Source: an uncultured Bacteroidales bacterium (GTDB taxonomy: Bacteria > Bacteroidota > Bacteroidia > Bacteroidales > Bacteroidaceae). From it: 64,000 bases of DNA. Below, piece after piece: positions 8,195-17,417 of this stretch; within the stretch, counting starts at the first letter, position 1, and each line of letters starts with the position of its first letter. The translations under genes and the position numbers were made by a program. The DNA lies in assembly GCA_902802265.1 (NCBI GenBank), contig CADCLN010000006.1, positions 16,401-80,400 of the forward strand, in the 5' to 3' direction. Below the pieces are notes generated by a model. The model saw only the letters and a program-made list of their open reading frames with translations. It had not been told where the DNA came from and did no database searches.

Positions 8195-9994
8195 ATGAAA
8201 CAATTTCTGAAATACGTGCTTGCCACGGTGGTTGGCATCATCATCGTAAGTGTATTGTTTACTTTCCTCACCATCACAACCCTCATCGGCATGGCTGGAA
8301 TGCAGTCGGCCAATACGGTTGTCAACGACAACAGCGTGTTGGTCATCAAGATGGAGGGTTCGTTATCTGAACGCAGCGAAGATAATCCTTTGAGCATGAT
8401 ACTCGGCAATTCTTTGGCAGAGGAACAGAGCCTCGCTAACATTCTAAAAGCCATCGACCAAGCTAAGGAGAACGACAAAATCAAAGGCATTTATATCGAA
8501 GCAGGCAGTTTCACGGGAGCAGCCCCAGCTATGCTTCAAGAGATTCGCAATGCGCTGACTGACTTCAAGAAAACCAACAAGTTCATCGTGAGCTATGGTG
8601 ACATCTATACACAGGGCACCTATTATCTCAGCACCGTGGCAGATTCTGTCATCATCAATCCACAAGGCATGATTGACTGGCACGGCATGGCGCTACAGAC
8701 GATGTACTACAAGGATTTGCTCGACAAAGTGGGCGTGAAGATGCAGGTGTTCAAGGTGGGAACCTATAAGAGTGCGGTGGAGCCATTCCTGCTCAACGAC
8801 ATGAGCGAAGCCAATCGTGAACAGCTGGATGTGCTTGCTCAGGAAATCTGGAGTGGCATGGTGGCTGAGGTCAGCAAAAGCCGCAACATTTCCGTTGAAA
8901 AGCTGAACTTGCTGGCAGATTCATGCATGGCTTTTGCTATGCCGACCGATTACAAAAAAACTAAGCTGGTGGACAAGCTGGCCTATAGCGACGAAGTGCC
9001 ACAAATCATCTGCAACATGATGGAAGGCGTGGACAGTCCTGACGATTACCACACTGTGACAGCTAACGACCTGGCTTCCATCACGAACAACAAACCGAAA
9101 GGAACCAGTGGAAACATCATCGCAGTCTATTACGCATACGGCGACATTGTGCAGGAAGCATCGACGGGCTTTGGCGGACTCAGTGGCGAACATGAAATTG
9201 TGGGCAAGGATGTCATCAAGGACTTGAAGGAACTGGCGGACAACGATGACGTAAAGGCTGTAGTGCTTCGTGTCAATTCAGGCGGAGGAAGTGCTTACGC
9301 CAGCGAACAGATTTGGCATCAGATTATGAACATCAAGAAGAAGAAACCCGTCATTGTGAGCATGGGAGGCTATGCAGCCAGCGGCGGCTACTACATCAGC
9401 TGCGCCGCAGACTGGATTGTGGCAGAACCCACTACACTCACTGGCTCTATCGGCATCTTTGGCATGTTCCCAGAAGCCAGCGAACTGATGAACAAGAAAT
9501 TGGGTCTGCACGTGGCGACCGTGAAGACCAACGAACACGCCGATTTGGGACTGAGCATGGCACGACCTTTCAACGAAAGCGAAAGCGCCCTCATCCAGCG
9601 ATATATCAACAGCGGCTACGAACTTTTCACTAAACGTTGTGCTGACGGCAGAAAGATGAAACAGGCAGACATCAAGGCCATTGCCGAAGGACGTGTGTGG
9701 ACAGGTATGCACGCCAAGCAGATTGGTTTGGTTGATCAGCTCGGCAATCTGAAAGACGCGATAGCTGTTGCCGAAAAGAAGGCTAAAGTGAAAGAATACA
9801 GCGTCATGGAATATCCCAGCAACAGTTCTATTCTGGAGAACCTGATGAAGGAAGTCAGCGGCAACAGCTATGCCGATGCTCAGATGAAAGCAGCGCTGGG
9901 GGAATATCAGGAGATGTTTGGACAGCTGAAGAACATCAACCGAAAAACAGGTATTCAAGCCAGCCTCCCCTACTATCTGAGATTTAATCTGTAA
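8195..9994 (+). CDS. sppA: Signal peptide peptidase SppA, 67-kDa type
   Basis: 599 residues, the double-domain long form. One N-terminal transmembrane helix (about 8-33). The N-terminal repeat carries the general-base lysine region FKVGTYKSAVEPFL (about 185-198) and the C-terminal repeat the nucleophile Ser in GGYAASGGYYIS, followed by TGSIGIFG. SppA degrades cleaved signal peptides in the inner membrane with a Ser/Lys dyad. It opens the run sppA-lpxK-PNP-thiL and starts only 23 bp after the GH105 stop. Confidence 0.95.
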   Translation: MKQFLKYVLATVVGIIIVSVLFTFLTITTLIGMAGMQSANTVVNDNSVLVIKMEGSLSERSEDNPLSMILGNSLAEEQSLANILKAIDQAKENDKIKGIYIEAGSFTGAAPAMLQEIRNALTDFKKTNKFIVSYGDIYTQGTYYLSTVADSVIINPQGMIDWHGMALQTMYYKDLLDKVGVKMQVFKVGTYKSAVEPFLLNDMSEANREQLDVLAQEIWSGMVAEVSKSRNISVEKLNLLADSCMAFAMPTDYKKTKLVDKLAYSDEVPQIICNMMEGVDSPDDYHTVTANDLASITNNKPKGTSGNIIAVYYAYGDIVQEASTGFGGLSGEHEIVGKDVIKDLKELADNDDVKAVVLRVNSGGGSAYASEQIWHQIMNIKKKKPVIVSMGGYAASGGYYISCAADWIVAEPTTLTGSIGIFGMFPEASELMNKKLGLHVATVKTNEHADLGLSMARPFNESESALIQRYINSGYELFTKRCADGRKMKQADIKAIAEGRVWTGMHAKQIGLVDQLGNLKDAIAVAEKKAKVKEYSVMEYPSNSSILENLMKEVSGNSYADAQMKAALGEYQEMFGQLKNINRKTGIQASLPYYLRFNL

Positions 9995-10001
9995 AAGAAA
10001 A

Positions 10002-11048
10002 ATGGAGGGCGACCACATCAAGACATACCCCTTGTTAGCCCCTTTGTCGTGGCTATATGGTGCAGGAGTCATGTTACGCAACATACTCTTCGATTGTGGT
10101 GTGCTGCACTCCAGGACATTTGATGTGCCCGTCATCAGCGTAGGCAATCTGACCGTTGGCGGAACAGGAAAGACGCCTCACACAGAATACCTCATTCAAC
10201 TACTCAGCAAAGACTTCCAGGTAGCCGTATTGTCGAGAGGCTATAAACGCAAATCCAGCGGATTCATCCTGGCACAAAAGGACACACCCATGCAAATGAT
10301 TGGAGATGAACCTTTCCAGATGAAACAGAAGTTTCCCTTCATCCACATGGCTGTGGATAAAAACCGATGTCGAGGCATCGAAAAGTTGTGCCAGCCCGAC
10401 ATCCAACCGACAACGGACGTGGTCTTGCTCGATGATGCCTACCAGCATCGCTACGTAAAGCCCGACATCAACATTCTGCTGATGGACTACCATCGCCTCA
10501 TCTATTTTGACGCCCTGCTGCCTGCAGGAAAACTGCGCGAACCGAAGTCGGGGAAAAGCCGAGCAGACATTGTCATCGTCACCAAGTGTCCCACCTACAT
10601 TACCCCAATGGATATGCGAGGCATTGAGCGCACATTGGAGCTGCAGCCCTGGCAAAAGCTCTATTTTACCACGTACCAATATCCTGACACGCTGAAAGAT
10701 GTGGGCGAAAAGCCGCTGCTCGTGACAGGAATTGCATCGCCCCAGCAGATAGAGTATGACTTGAAAAAAATGATTCCCGACTTTGAGTTGATGGCGTTCC
10801 CCGACCATCATGCTTTCACCCAAAAGGACATTGAACGAATCAAGCGGCAAGCCAACGGACGTACTATTTTGACAACGGAAAAGGATGCTACCCGTCTGTT
10901 TGACATTGACTACAAAGTCATCCCCATTGAAGTGAAGTTTCTGGGTACCAACAAACAAGAAGATTTCAACCAAAATATATTGAACCATGTACGAAAAAAT
11001 AAAAGAAACAGCCGCCTTTCTCAAGGAGAGAATGCACACAAAGCCTGA
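10002..11048 (+). CDS. lpxK: Tetraacyldisaccharide 4'-kinase
   Basis: 348 residues. The Walker A region SVGNLTVGGTGKTP (about 46-59), LLDDAYQH and the DYxR-like region are typical of LpxK, the inner-membrane kinase that makes lipid IVA in lipid A synthesis. Begins 7 bp after sppA. Its last 62 bp overlap the next gene, whose start at 10987 is supported by homologous N-termini, so the overlap looks real. Confidence 0.95.
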   Translation: MEGDHIKTYPLLAPLSWLYGAGVMLRNILFDCGVLHSRTFDVPVISVGNLTVGGTGKTPHTEYLIQLLSKDFQVAVLSRGYKRKSSGFILAQKDTPMQMIGDEPFQMKQKFPFIHMAVDKNRCRGIEKLCQPDIQPTTDVVLLDDAYQHRYVKPDINILLMDYHRLIYFDALLPAGKLREPKSGKSRADIVIVTKCPTYITPMDMRGIERTLELQPWQKLYFTTYQYPDTLKDVGEKPLLVTGIASPQQIEYDLKKMIPDFELMAFPDHHAFTQKDIERIKRQANGRTILTTEKDATRLFDIDYKVIPIEVKFLGTNKQEDFNQNILNHVRKNKRNSRLSQGENAHKA

Positions 11049-11796
11049 AACCGCCATCATTCTGGGTTCAGGACTGGGCAGACTGGTTGATGATATTGAC
11101 ATCGAGAAGGAAATTCCATACGCCGAAATACCCAATATGCCTATTTCGACCGTGGAGGGACATGCCGGTAAATTGCTTTTCGGCAAACTGGGCGGCAAGG
11201 ACATCATCGCCATGGATGGGCGTTTCCATTACTACGAAGGCTACTCCATGAAGGAAGTGACTTTCCCTATCCGTGTGATGTATGAACTGGGCATCAAGAA
11301 TCTGATTGTCAGCAATGCTGCCGGCGGAATGAATCCCAAATTCAACGTGGGCGATTTGATGATTATTGAGGACCACATCAACGCATTCCCTGAAAATCCG
11401 CTCCGTGGCAAGAACTTCCCCACAGGACCTCGCTTCCCATCCATGCACGAGGTCTATGACAAGCAATTTATCCATCTGGTGGAGAAAGCCGCCGAGGAAC
11501 TGAACATCCCCGTCCAGAAGGGTGTATATGTAGGGACAGCAGGGCCTACCTTTGAAACACCTGCCGAATATCGTATGTTCAAGACATGGGGCGGCGACGC
11601 TGTAGGTATGAGTACCGTGCCTGAAGCGATTGTGGCAGTACACTGCGGCATCAGAGTCTTTGGCATTAGTGTCATCACGGACTTGGGCGGCTTTGATGTA
11701 GCCGTAAAGGTCAGCCACGAAGAGGTGCAGGAGTCTGCCAACAATGCACAGCCGAAAATGACAGCCCTGATGAAAGAACTGGTTAAACAAATCTAA
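10987..11796 (+). CDS. Purine nucleoside phosphorylase (trimeric type)
   Basis: 269 residues. ETAIILGSGLGRLVDDI, STVEGHAGKLLFGKLGGKD, MDGRFHYYEGY, VSNAAGGMN and GTAGPTFETPAEYRM follow the PNP/MTAP family in order. It splits inosine/guanosine with phosphate for purine salvage. The glycine-rich phosphate site, the histidine of GRFHYYEGY and the Glu of FETPAEYRM are present. The start at 10987 lies inside lpxK; the next start that would avoid overlap removes the conserved N-terminal helix. Confidence 0.93.
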   Translation: MYEKIKETAAFLKERMHTKPETAIILGSGLGRLVDDIDIEKEIPYAEIPNMPISTVEGHAGKLLFGKLGGKDIIAMDGRFHYYEGYSMKEVTFPIRVMYELGIKNLIVSNAAGGMNPKFNVGDLMIIEDHINAFPENPLRGKNFPTGPRFPSMHEVYDKQFIHLVEKAAEELNIPVQKGVYVGTAGPTFETPAEYRMFKTWGGDAVGMSTVPEAIVAVHCGIRVFGISVITDLGGFDVAVKVSHEEVQESANNAQPKMTALMKELVKQI

Positions 11797-12903
11797 ATGG
11801 CAAGAACAGAAATCAACACACTGGGTGAATTTGGTCTGATTGACCATCTGACTCAAAACATCGAACTGAAAAACCCCGAAACCAAGTATGGCGTAGGTGA
11901 CGACAGCGCTGTGCTCTCCTACCCTACGGACAAGGACATTCTGGTGACAACAGACTTGCTCATGGAGGGTGTACACTTCGACCTTACCTACATTCCCCTG
12001 AAACACCTGGGCTACAAGAGTGCGATGGTGAACCTGAGCGACATCTACGCCATGGGAGGAATGCCGAAGCAGCTCACCGTCAGTCTGGCACTGAGCAAGC
12101 GGTTTTGCGTGGAAGACATGGAGGATTTCTACGAGGGACTACGCATTGCCTGCGAACAGCACCATGTAGATATCGTAGGGGGTGACACCACCACCAGCAT
12201 GACGGGACTTGCCATCAGCATCACCGCTATTGGCGAAGTGGAAAAAGGCAAAGCCATCTATCGAAATGGAGCCAAAGAGACGGACATCGTCTGCGTCAGC
12301 GGAAATCTGGGGGCTGCCTACATGGGTTTCCAACTGTTGGAACGTGAAAAGCAGGTCTATTACAAACAGATAGAGGAAATAGAGCGTAAACGTGCAGCAG
12401 CCACAGACCCTACCACCAAGGCACAGTTCGATCAGCAACTGGCTGGCGTGTCTCAGCCTGACTTTTCTGGTAAAGAGTACCTCATAGAACGGCAGATGAA
12501 ACCCGAAGCTCGCCGTGACATCATCCTGAAACTGCGCGAACTTGGCATACAACCCACTGCCATGATGGACATCAGTGACGGGCTTTCCAGCGAGTTGATG
12601 CACATCTGCAAACAAAGTAAGGTAGGCTGTCGCATTTACGAAGAACGGATTCCCATTGACTACCAGACGGCTGTCATGAGCGAAGAAATGAACATGAACC
12701 TCAGCACCGCCGCTCTCAATGGTGGCGAGGACTACGAACTGCTCTTCACCATCCCCATTGCTGACCACGAGAAAATCGAACAGATGGAGGACGTGAAAGA
12801 AATCGGATACATCACCAAGCCCGAACTGGGACAGATGCTCATCACCCGCGACGGCAACGAGTTTGAACTCAAAGCCCAAGGCTGGAACCCCATAGAAAAG
12901 TAA
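11797..12903 (+). CDS. thiL: Thiamine-monophosphate kinase
   Basis: 368 residues; the ATG directly follows the PNP stop. GVGDDSAVL, TTDLLMEGVHFDL, VGGDTTTS and DISDGLSSELMHI are the ThiL/AIR-synthase fold motifs, with the Asp ligands for Mg-ATP. It makes thiamine diphosphate from the monophosphate. An insertion of about 25 charged residues (around 190-215, rich in Glu, Lys and Gln) lies after the ADP-contact region and makes it slightly longer than most ThiL. Confidence 0.94.
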   Translation: MARTEINTLGEFGLIDHLTQNIELKNPETKYGVGDDSAVLSYPTDKDILVTTDLLMEGVHFDLTYIPLKHLGYKSAMVNLSDIYAMGGMPKQLTVSLALSKRFCVEDMEDFYEGLRIACEQHHVDIVGGDTTTSMTGLAISITAIGEVEKGKAIYRNGAKETDIVCVSGNLGAAYMGFQLLEREKQVYYKQIEEIERKRAAATDPTTKAQFDQQLAGVSQPDFSGKEYLIERQMKPEARRDIILKLRELGIQPTAMMDISDGLSSELMHICKQSKVGCRIYEERIPIDYQTAVMSEEMNMNLSTAALNGGEDYELLFTIPIADHEKIEQMEDVKEIGYITKPELGQMLITRDGNEFELKAQGWNPIEK

Positions 12904-12973
12904 ATTGTAAAAAAGAAAAGGTAAAAAGTAAAAAAACGCTATTATAGCGCAATCTCCTAAAAAAAAGAAACAA

Positions 12974-14167
12974 ATGAAACACCTACTATTTTCCACCTTC
13001 CTGTTGGCAGCAACCACTGCCCAAGCACAGTTCATAGACCAGGCAAAAGCTAATCTTGAACAAACCCCAACCTCTTTAAACAGCCTGTCCAGTACGGACA
13101 AAAACATTCTGAACCACCTCGACATCTCTTTTACAGCCGGTTCTACAGGTCTCGGCTTCGACTTTGCCATGCCCATCGGCAAATACGTACAGGTGAGAAC
13201 GGGTGCCACCTTCATGCCTCACTTTGAAAAGAAAGCAACATTTGGCATCGAAGTCAGCAAAGACGGAGAAAGCCTGACAGAATCGGAGAAGCATTCGCGC
13301 TTTGAGAAGATGGCTACCTTGCTGGAGGGCTTCACAGGCATCAAAGCCCAAGACCACGTGACCATGATTGGCACGCCACACATGAACCACTGGAAGTTTT
13401 TGGTGGATGTATTTCCCTTCCAGAAAAGCAAATTCTGGAAAAATCTGCACTTTACAGCAGGTTTCTTCCTGGGCAACTCACAGATTGGCACCGCTGTTAA
13501 CTCTGCCGAGGACGTGCCATCACTCTTGGCAGTAAATATGTACAACAGAATGCGTGACAACATATTGGCACTCGAACCGCTCATCAGTGTAGCCGTACAA
13601 GGAAAGGAATTTTCGATGGGCATTCCAGAAGAAATGGCACAATCTTTCATCAGCAAGTTGGAAGAATACGGCACGATGGGTATGGGTGTAGGCTATTACT
13701 CACACGACGTCTATGCCACAGAAGACATCTACTACGACAAAGATGTCTATACTGCATCAGACCTGGACGTTCTCTATGCCGATGACCCAGAGACCCCTAC
13801 CCCTTCCCATCATAAAGGCGACTTGAAATATGCCAAAGGCGATGTCATCCACAAAGCTGGCGACCCCTATAAAATGTTGCCAGGTGAAGACAATCTGGTC
13901 AAAGCAACGGTGAAAGTCAACAAGTTCAAGCCTTATCTGGGCTTCGGTTACGGCGGTCCCATCACGAAAGACAAGCGCACCAGCATTTCATTCGATGCAG
14001 GTATACTGTTCTGGGGCGGTACGCCAAGCATCATTACCCACGACGGCACAGATTTGATTAACGACATTGAAAACTTAAACGGAAAAGTCAAAGACTACGT
14101 AAACACCATCAAGGGCTTCAAAGTCTATCCAGAAATCAGCATTCGAATCACACAGAGACTGTTTTAG
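12974..14167 (+). CDS. Secreted or outer-membrane protein of unknown function
   Basis: 397 residues with a clean signal peptide (MKHLLFSTFLLAATTAQA). The mature part alternates short amphipathic strands (DISFTAGSTGLGFDFAMP, YVQVRTGATFMPHF, LHFTAGFFLGN, KPYLGFGYGGP) and ends in aromatic F (ITQRLF), which is what outer-membrane beta-barrels look like. I do not recognise the family. It is 70 bp after thiL, with no TAnnTTTG box between, so transcription may read through. Confidence 0.75.
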   Translation: MKHLLFSTFLLAATTAQAQFIDQAKANLEQTPTSLNSLSSTDKNILNHLDISFTAGSTGLGFDFAMPIGKYVQVRTGATFMPHFEKKATFGIEVSKDGESLTESEKHSRFEKMATLLEGFTGIKAQDHVTMIGTPHMNHWKFLVDVFPFQKSKFWKNLHFTAGFFLGNSQIGTAVNSAEDVPSLLAVNMYNRMRDNILALEPLISVAVQGKEFSMGIPEEMAQSFISKLEEYGTMGMGVGYYSHDVYATEDIYYDKDVYTASDLDVLYADDPETPTPSHHKGDLKYAKGDVIHKAGDPYKMLPGEDNLVKATVKVNKFKPYLGFGYGGPITKDKRTSISFDAGILFWGGTPSIITHDGTDLINDIENLNGKVKDYVNTIKGFKVYPEISIRITQRLF

Positions 14168-14235
14168 GTTCATAAGAATTAACCCTTGAAAAGACGAAAC
14201 ACGGCACTTATCGTTTCAAATCTAAACATATACAA

Positions 14236-14283
14236 AAACGAAACTGAAGCGTTGAATGAACAACACTTCAGTTTCGTTTTTAT
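14236..14283. terminator. Strong bidirectional terminator
   Basis: Arms AAAACGAAACTGAAG and CTTCAGTTTCGTTTT pair perfectly around an 17-nt loop and have T/A runs on both sides. It lies between two convergent genes. Confidence 0.88.
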
Positions 14284-14317
14284 CAGTCTTCAGCAGTAAA
14301 GGATACTGCCAGGAGGA

Positions 14318-15520
14318 CTACTTGATGATGACCTTGCGAGTGGTACCGTCAGAATACTTGACAATATTCACACCTTTGAGCGGAGCAGAAAGCTTGACAC
14401 CACTGATGGAGTAGTAAGAGTCTGCCACTACTTCGTCTGCCTGCACACCTTCAATGCCAGCCAATGCACCGTATTCGGCCTCAGTCATGATGGTCAGTTC
14501 GGCAGGTGTTCCTGCAGCCACTTTCAAATAGGAAGTATTGGCGGGAATACAATACTGGTCGTCTTCGATGCTCTCCAAATAGAGCGGTGTGAGCATATCA
14601 TTGGTAGCCGTCACGAAGCCCAGCTTTCCAACAGCAGTAAGCCCCAGCATACGCATGGTGCTTTTATTGTAAACGGTGCGAGCCACCTTGCTTTCTTGGC
14701 GATCTTCAAAGGCAAAATAGTTCCCGCTCAGCACATTGTCGGCAGGCTTGCTGGGTGAAGCGGGCTTCAAGGTAAGCTTATTATTCAATGGATCAGCAGA
14801 CGTTGCTTCCAGAATAATAGGAGTAGCAGCAGGCACAGTGCCTGTGATTTCCTTCATCACAGCAACACCCAGCTGAGTGTCCACCTTGCTGATGTAGTAT
14901 GCCTTCATGCCCGATGTGAATGGGTAATCAGCATAGTACGCAGCATAATACTTACCGTTGCACGACAAAGATGGTTTCACGGCTATATAGTTGTCCGTCT
15001 GATTAATGGGAACGATGGACCAACGCTGAATCTTTGACGTTATATCATCGCCATCATCATTGCGAATCTTCTGACCTTCATCCACTGTTTTGAGGAAACT
15101 CTTTTCGCGTCGCAACGACGGAGAAGCGTCATACAGATAGACCGTAAATCCTTTTTCAGTAGCAGATACTGTATAAGAGTTTGTTGCCCAGTTGTGTGCA
15201 TGTACATAATACCCGATAATGTCATGCACACCTGTGCCTTGTGCCTTCAAGTCATACTTCTCATTCTTGGCATCCACACACTTTATATAAATAACAGAAG
15301 CGGGATCTGTATAGGCTGTTTCAATGTTCAAACGAGTCTGGATAGCACCCATGTCGGCTGTGCCCTTAGTCACATTGATACTACCCGTGGCATCATACAC
15401 ATAGATGTAACGAGTGGTGTATCGGTTATAGACACGGTAGTAGCCGTCTCCAGAAAACTGTGCGGCTGCCGGAAAGGCAGCCGCCATAGTTAATAGTATA
15501 ATAGCAAGTCTTTTCACCAT
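14318..15520 (-). CDS. Secreted protein with possible T9SS-type C-terminal tail
   Basis: 400 residues with a signal peptide (VKRLAIILLTMAAAFPAAA). The body begins GDGYYRVYNRYTTRYIYV, a module seen in Bacteroidetes exported proteins and reminiscent of ricin-like/beta-trefoil folds. The C-terminus YYSISGVKLSAPLKGVNIV then YSDGTTRKVIIK resembles the Bacteroidetes C-terminal sorting/anchoring tail (Y.(I/V).G......G.(Y/N)I...G...K...K). The tail match is suggestive only. Because porU and porV are in this window, T9SS export is possible. Function unknown. Confidence 0.7.
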   Translation of the reverse strand: MVKRLAIILLTMAAAFPAAAQFSGDGYYRVYNRYTTRYIYVYDATGSINVTKGTADMGAIQTRLNIETAYTDPASVIYIKCVDAKNEKYDLKAQGTGVHDIIGYYVHAHNWATNSYTVSATEKGFTVYLYDASPSLRREKSFLKTVDEGQKIRNDDGDDITSKIQRWSIVPINQTDNYIAVKPSLSCNGKYYAAYYADYPFTSGMKAYYISKVDTQLGVAVMKEITGTVPAATPIILEATSADPLNNKLTLKPASPSKPADNVLSGNYFAFEDRQESKVARTVYNKSTMRMLGLTAVGKLGFVTATNDMLTPLYLESIEDDQYCIPANTSYLKVAAGTPAELTIMTEAEYGALAGIEGVQADEVVADSYYSISGVKLSAPLKGVNIVKYSDGTTRKVIIK

Positions 15521-15595
15521 AAATAAAATTTAGTAAAAACTAAGCTTATTAAGTAATATTCAAAGGTCTAAACCTGCCACGAAGGAAGGTATAGA

Positions 15596-16717
15596 TTACT
15601 CGGCGATACAGATAGTAACGCGGTTGAGAGGCTGGTCTGTGTAAGGCTGCTCAGTGTCACCCTTAGCAGAAACAGTCATACGGCTTGGAGAAATGCCGAA
15701 CTGATTCTGGAGAGCGTTAGCAACAGCTTCAGCACGCTTCTGAGAATAACCCATGTTGATGCGTGGGTTACCAGTACCACGGTCAGCGTAACCAGTGATG
15801 CTTACGCGAGATTCTGGATACTTCTTCATGTAGTCAGCAACTTCAACAACCTTAGCCATTTCCTGTGCGGAAATCTGAGAACCACGGATGAGGAAGTAGA
15901 TGTCACGACGAAGTGGCTCACGCTTTGGCTGCTCAACAACTGGAGCAGGTTGCTGAACAAATACTGTATCGGGCTTTGGCTGCTCAACAACTGGCTTGCA
16001 GCATGGCTCAAGCACCTTTGTAGTGTGAGTAGCACCGAAGTTGTAGCGCAGACCAACGAGACCGTTGAAATACCAGTCAGCGTTGCCAGCCTTCTTGCTG
16101 TTGTAGCGGTCAGAAGTTGGGTTAGCGTTCAGTTCAAAGTTTACAGAGAAAGCATCGTTGATGCGAACATCTGCCAAAAGACCGAACTGAGCTACGAAAC
16201 GGCTCTTAGTGCCAGACCAAAGATATTCCATATATTCTGGGCAGTCAGGAAGAACAGTTGAATTCAGTTCACCCCAAACATTCCAAGCCTGATCGTTCTT
16301 CCAAGCAATATTGATACCTGCACCTACGAAAGCGTAGATGTTGATAGGACGATTGTACTTGTAACCACAGAAAAGATTAGAGAGGTTTGCAGTAACATCA
16401 AGAGTTGGAGCAATGTAGTTCCAAGCCCACTTGTACTCTTTGTTGAAGATCTCAGAACCGCCCTTAGACTTCCAAGCGTTTACATCCAGACGAATACCAA
16501 CAACAGGGTTGAATTCATAACCGAATGCAATCTGAGCATTGGGCGAAACCAGTGAGCCAAAGCCCACTTCACCGAGTGTGTGCTGCATACCAAACTGACC
16601 CTGCACGTACCAGTGTGGCTTGAACACTTCCACTGTCTTTGCCTCCTGCTGCTGAGCAGAGGCAGATACACTTGCTAATGCAACAAGTGCACCGAGAAAG
16701 ATGTTTTTAATATTCAT
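15596..16717 (-). CDS. OmpA-family outer-membrane protein
   Basis: 373 residues. Signal peptide to about residue 21, an N-terminal beta-barrel (to about 225, strands such as WYVQGQFGMQHTL and FNGLVGLRYNFGA), a Pro/Val/Gln linker (PKPDTVFVQQPAPVVEQPK) and a C-terminal OmpA domain (about 270-373). The peptidoglycan-binding pattern GYADRGTGN...SQKRAEAVANAL keeps the Asp and Arg that bind diaminopimelate. It would tether the outer membrane to the wall. 40 bp downstream of the small lipoprotein gene, so perhaps co-transcribed with the surface lipoproteins. Confidence 0.92.
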   Translation of the reverse strand: MNIKNIFLGALVALASVSASAQQQEAKTVEVFKPHWYVQGQFGMQHTLGEVGFGSLVSPNAQIAFGYEFNPVVGIRLDVNAWKSKGGSEIFNKEYKWAWNYIAPTLDVTANLSNLFCGYKYNRPINIYAFVGAGINIAWKNDQAWNVWGELNSTVLPDCPEYMEYLWSGTKSRFVAQFGLLADVRINDAFSVNFELNANPTSDRYNSKKAGNADWYFNGLVGLRYNFGATHTTKVLEPCCKPVVEQPKPDTVFVQQPAPVVEQPKREPLRRDIYFLIRGSQISAQEMAKVVEVADYMKKYPESRVSITGYADRGTGNPRINMGYSQKRAEAVANALQNQFGISPSRMTVSAKGDTEQPYTDQPLNRVTICIAE

Positions 16718-16757
16718 AGATACAAATTTTAATTAGTTTCTTGATTTAAAATAAATA

Positions 16758-17384
16758 CTAAAGCATGATAAGTCCGTGTTGACGCTGACATGTATAAACG
16801 CTGTCGAGGAAGTTCAGTTGAAATTCTTCAGCAGTGAGATTCAGGATTTCTGCCTCGCCGACTTCATATTCCAGTTTGTCTGTTGCCTCTTGCTGCATAT
16901 CTACATAGTAAAGATACAACTTTCCGTTCAGCAATTTCCATTCTCTGAAACTGATGCGCTCGGTGTTGATACTGGACAGGCCGCCAGTCATTTCAAAGGC
17001 AAAGCCTCTGTGCTGTTGCATATCGTAGTACCATTTTCCGCGCAATTCAGAAACATTGATGCAAATCTTTACTTTCCTGTTCTTTGAATCGGGGAAGATT
17101 GAAAGCGTATCCCCTTCGGTGAGTGAACCTTTGATTTGAAGGTCTGCCTCGGCTTCGCTGAAGGAATAGGCTTTTGGATGCTCCAGTTCGTTGTCGCACA
17201 GGCGAACAATGATTGAATCTCCGTCTATTTCCTGCAACACCACCAGTTGGGCTTCATCTTGCACTTCGTCCAGTTCCTCTGCCGTCGGTTCGGTTTTCGA
17301 GTCTTTCTTGCCTCCGCTACAAGAGCAGAGGACAAGAAGACTTGAAATCAGTATAGTCGTTAGGACTTTGCAATGAGTATTCAC
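16758..17384 (-). CDS. Small lipoprotein, possibly lipocalin-like
   Basis: 208 residues. Signal peptide ending in the lipobox LCSC with Cys about 22, then a charged linker (Glu/Asp-rich, 28-45). The remainder is beta-rich, and GKWYYDMQQHRGFAFEM... ISFREWKLLNGKLYLYY resembles Bacteroidetes lipocalin-like or DUF4488 domains. It lies 33 bp after the giant lipoprotein gene and 40 bp before the OmpA gene, in the same orientation. I do not assign a function; a ligand-binding or assembly accessory role is a guess from position. Confidence 0.7.
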   Translation of the reverse strand: MNTHCKVLTTILISSLLVLCSCSGGKKDSKTEPTAEELDEVQDEAQLVVLQEIDGDSIIVRLCDNELEHPKAYSFSEAEADLQIKGSLTEGDTLSIFPDSKNRKVKICINVSELRGKWYYDMQQHRGFAFEMTGGLSSINTERISFREWKLLNGKLYLYYVDMQQEATDKLEYEVGEAEILNLTAEEFQLNFLDSVYTCQRQHGLIML

Positions 17385-17417
17385 CTTATTTATTATTAAG
17401 GGAGTTGTCAGTTTGGA

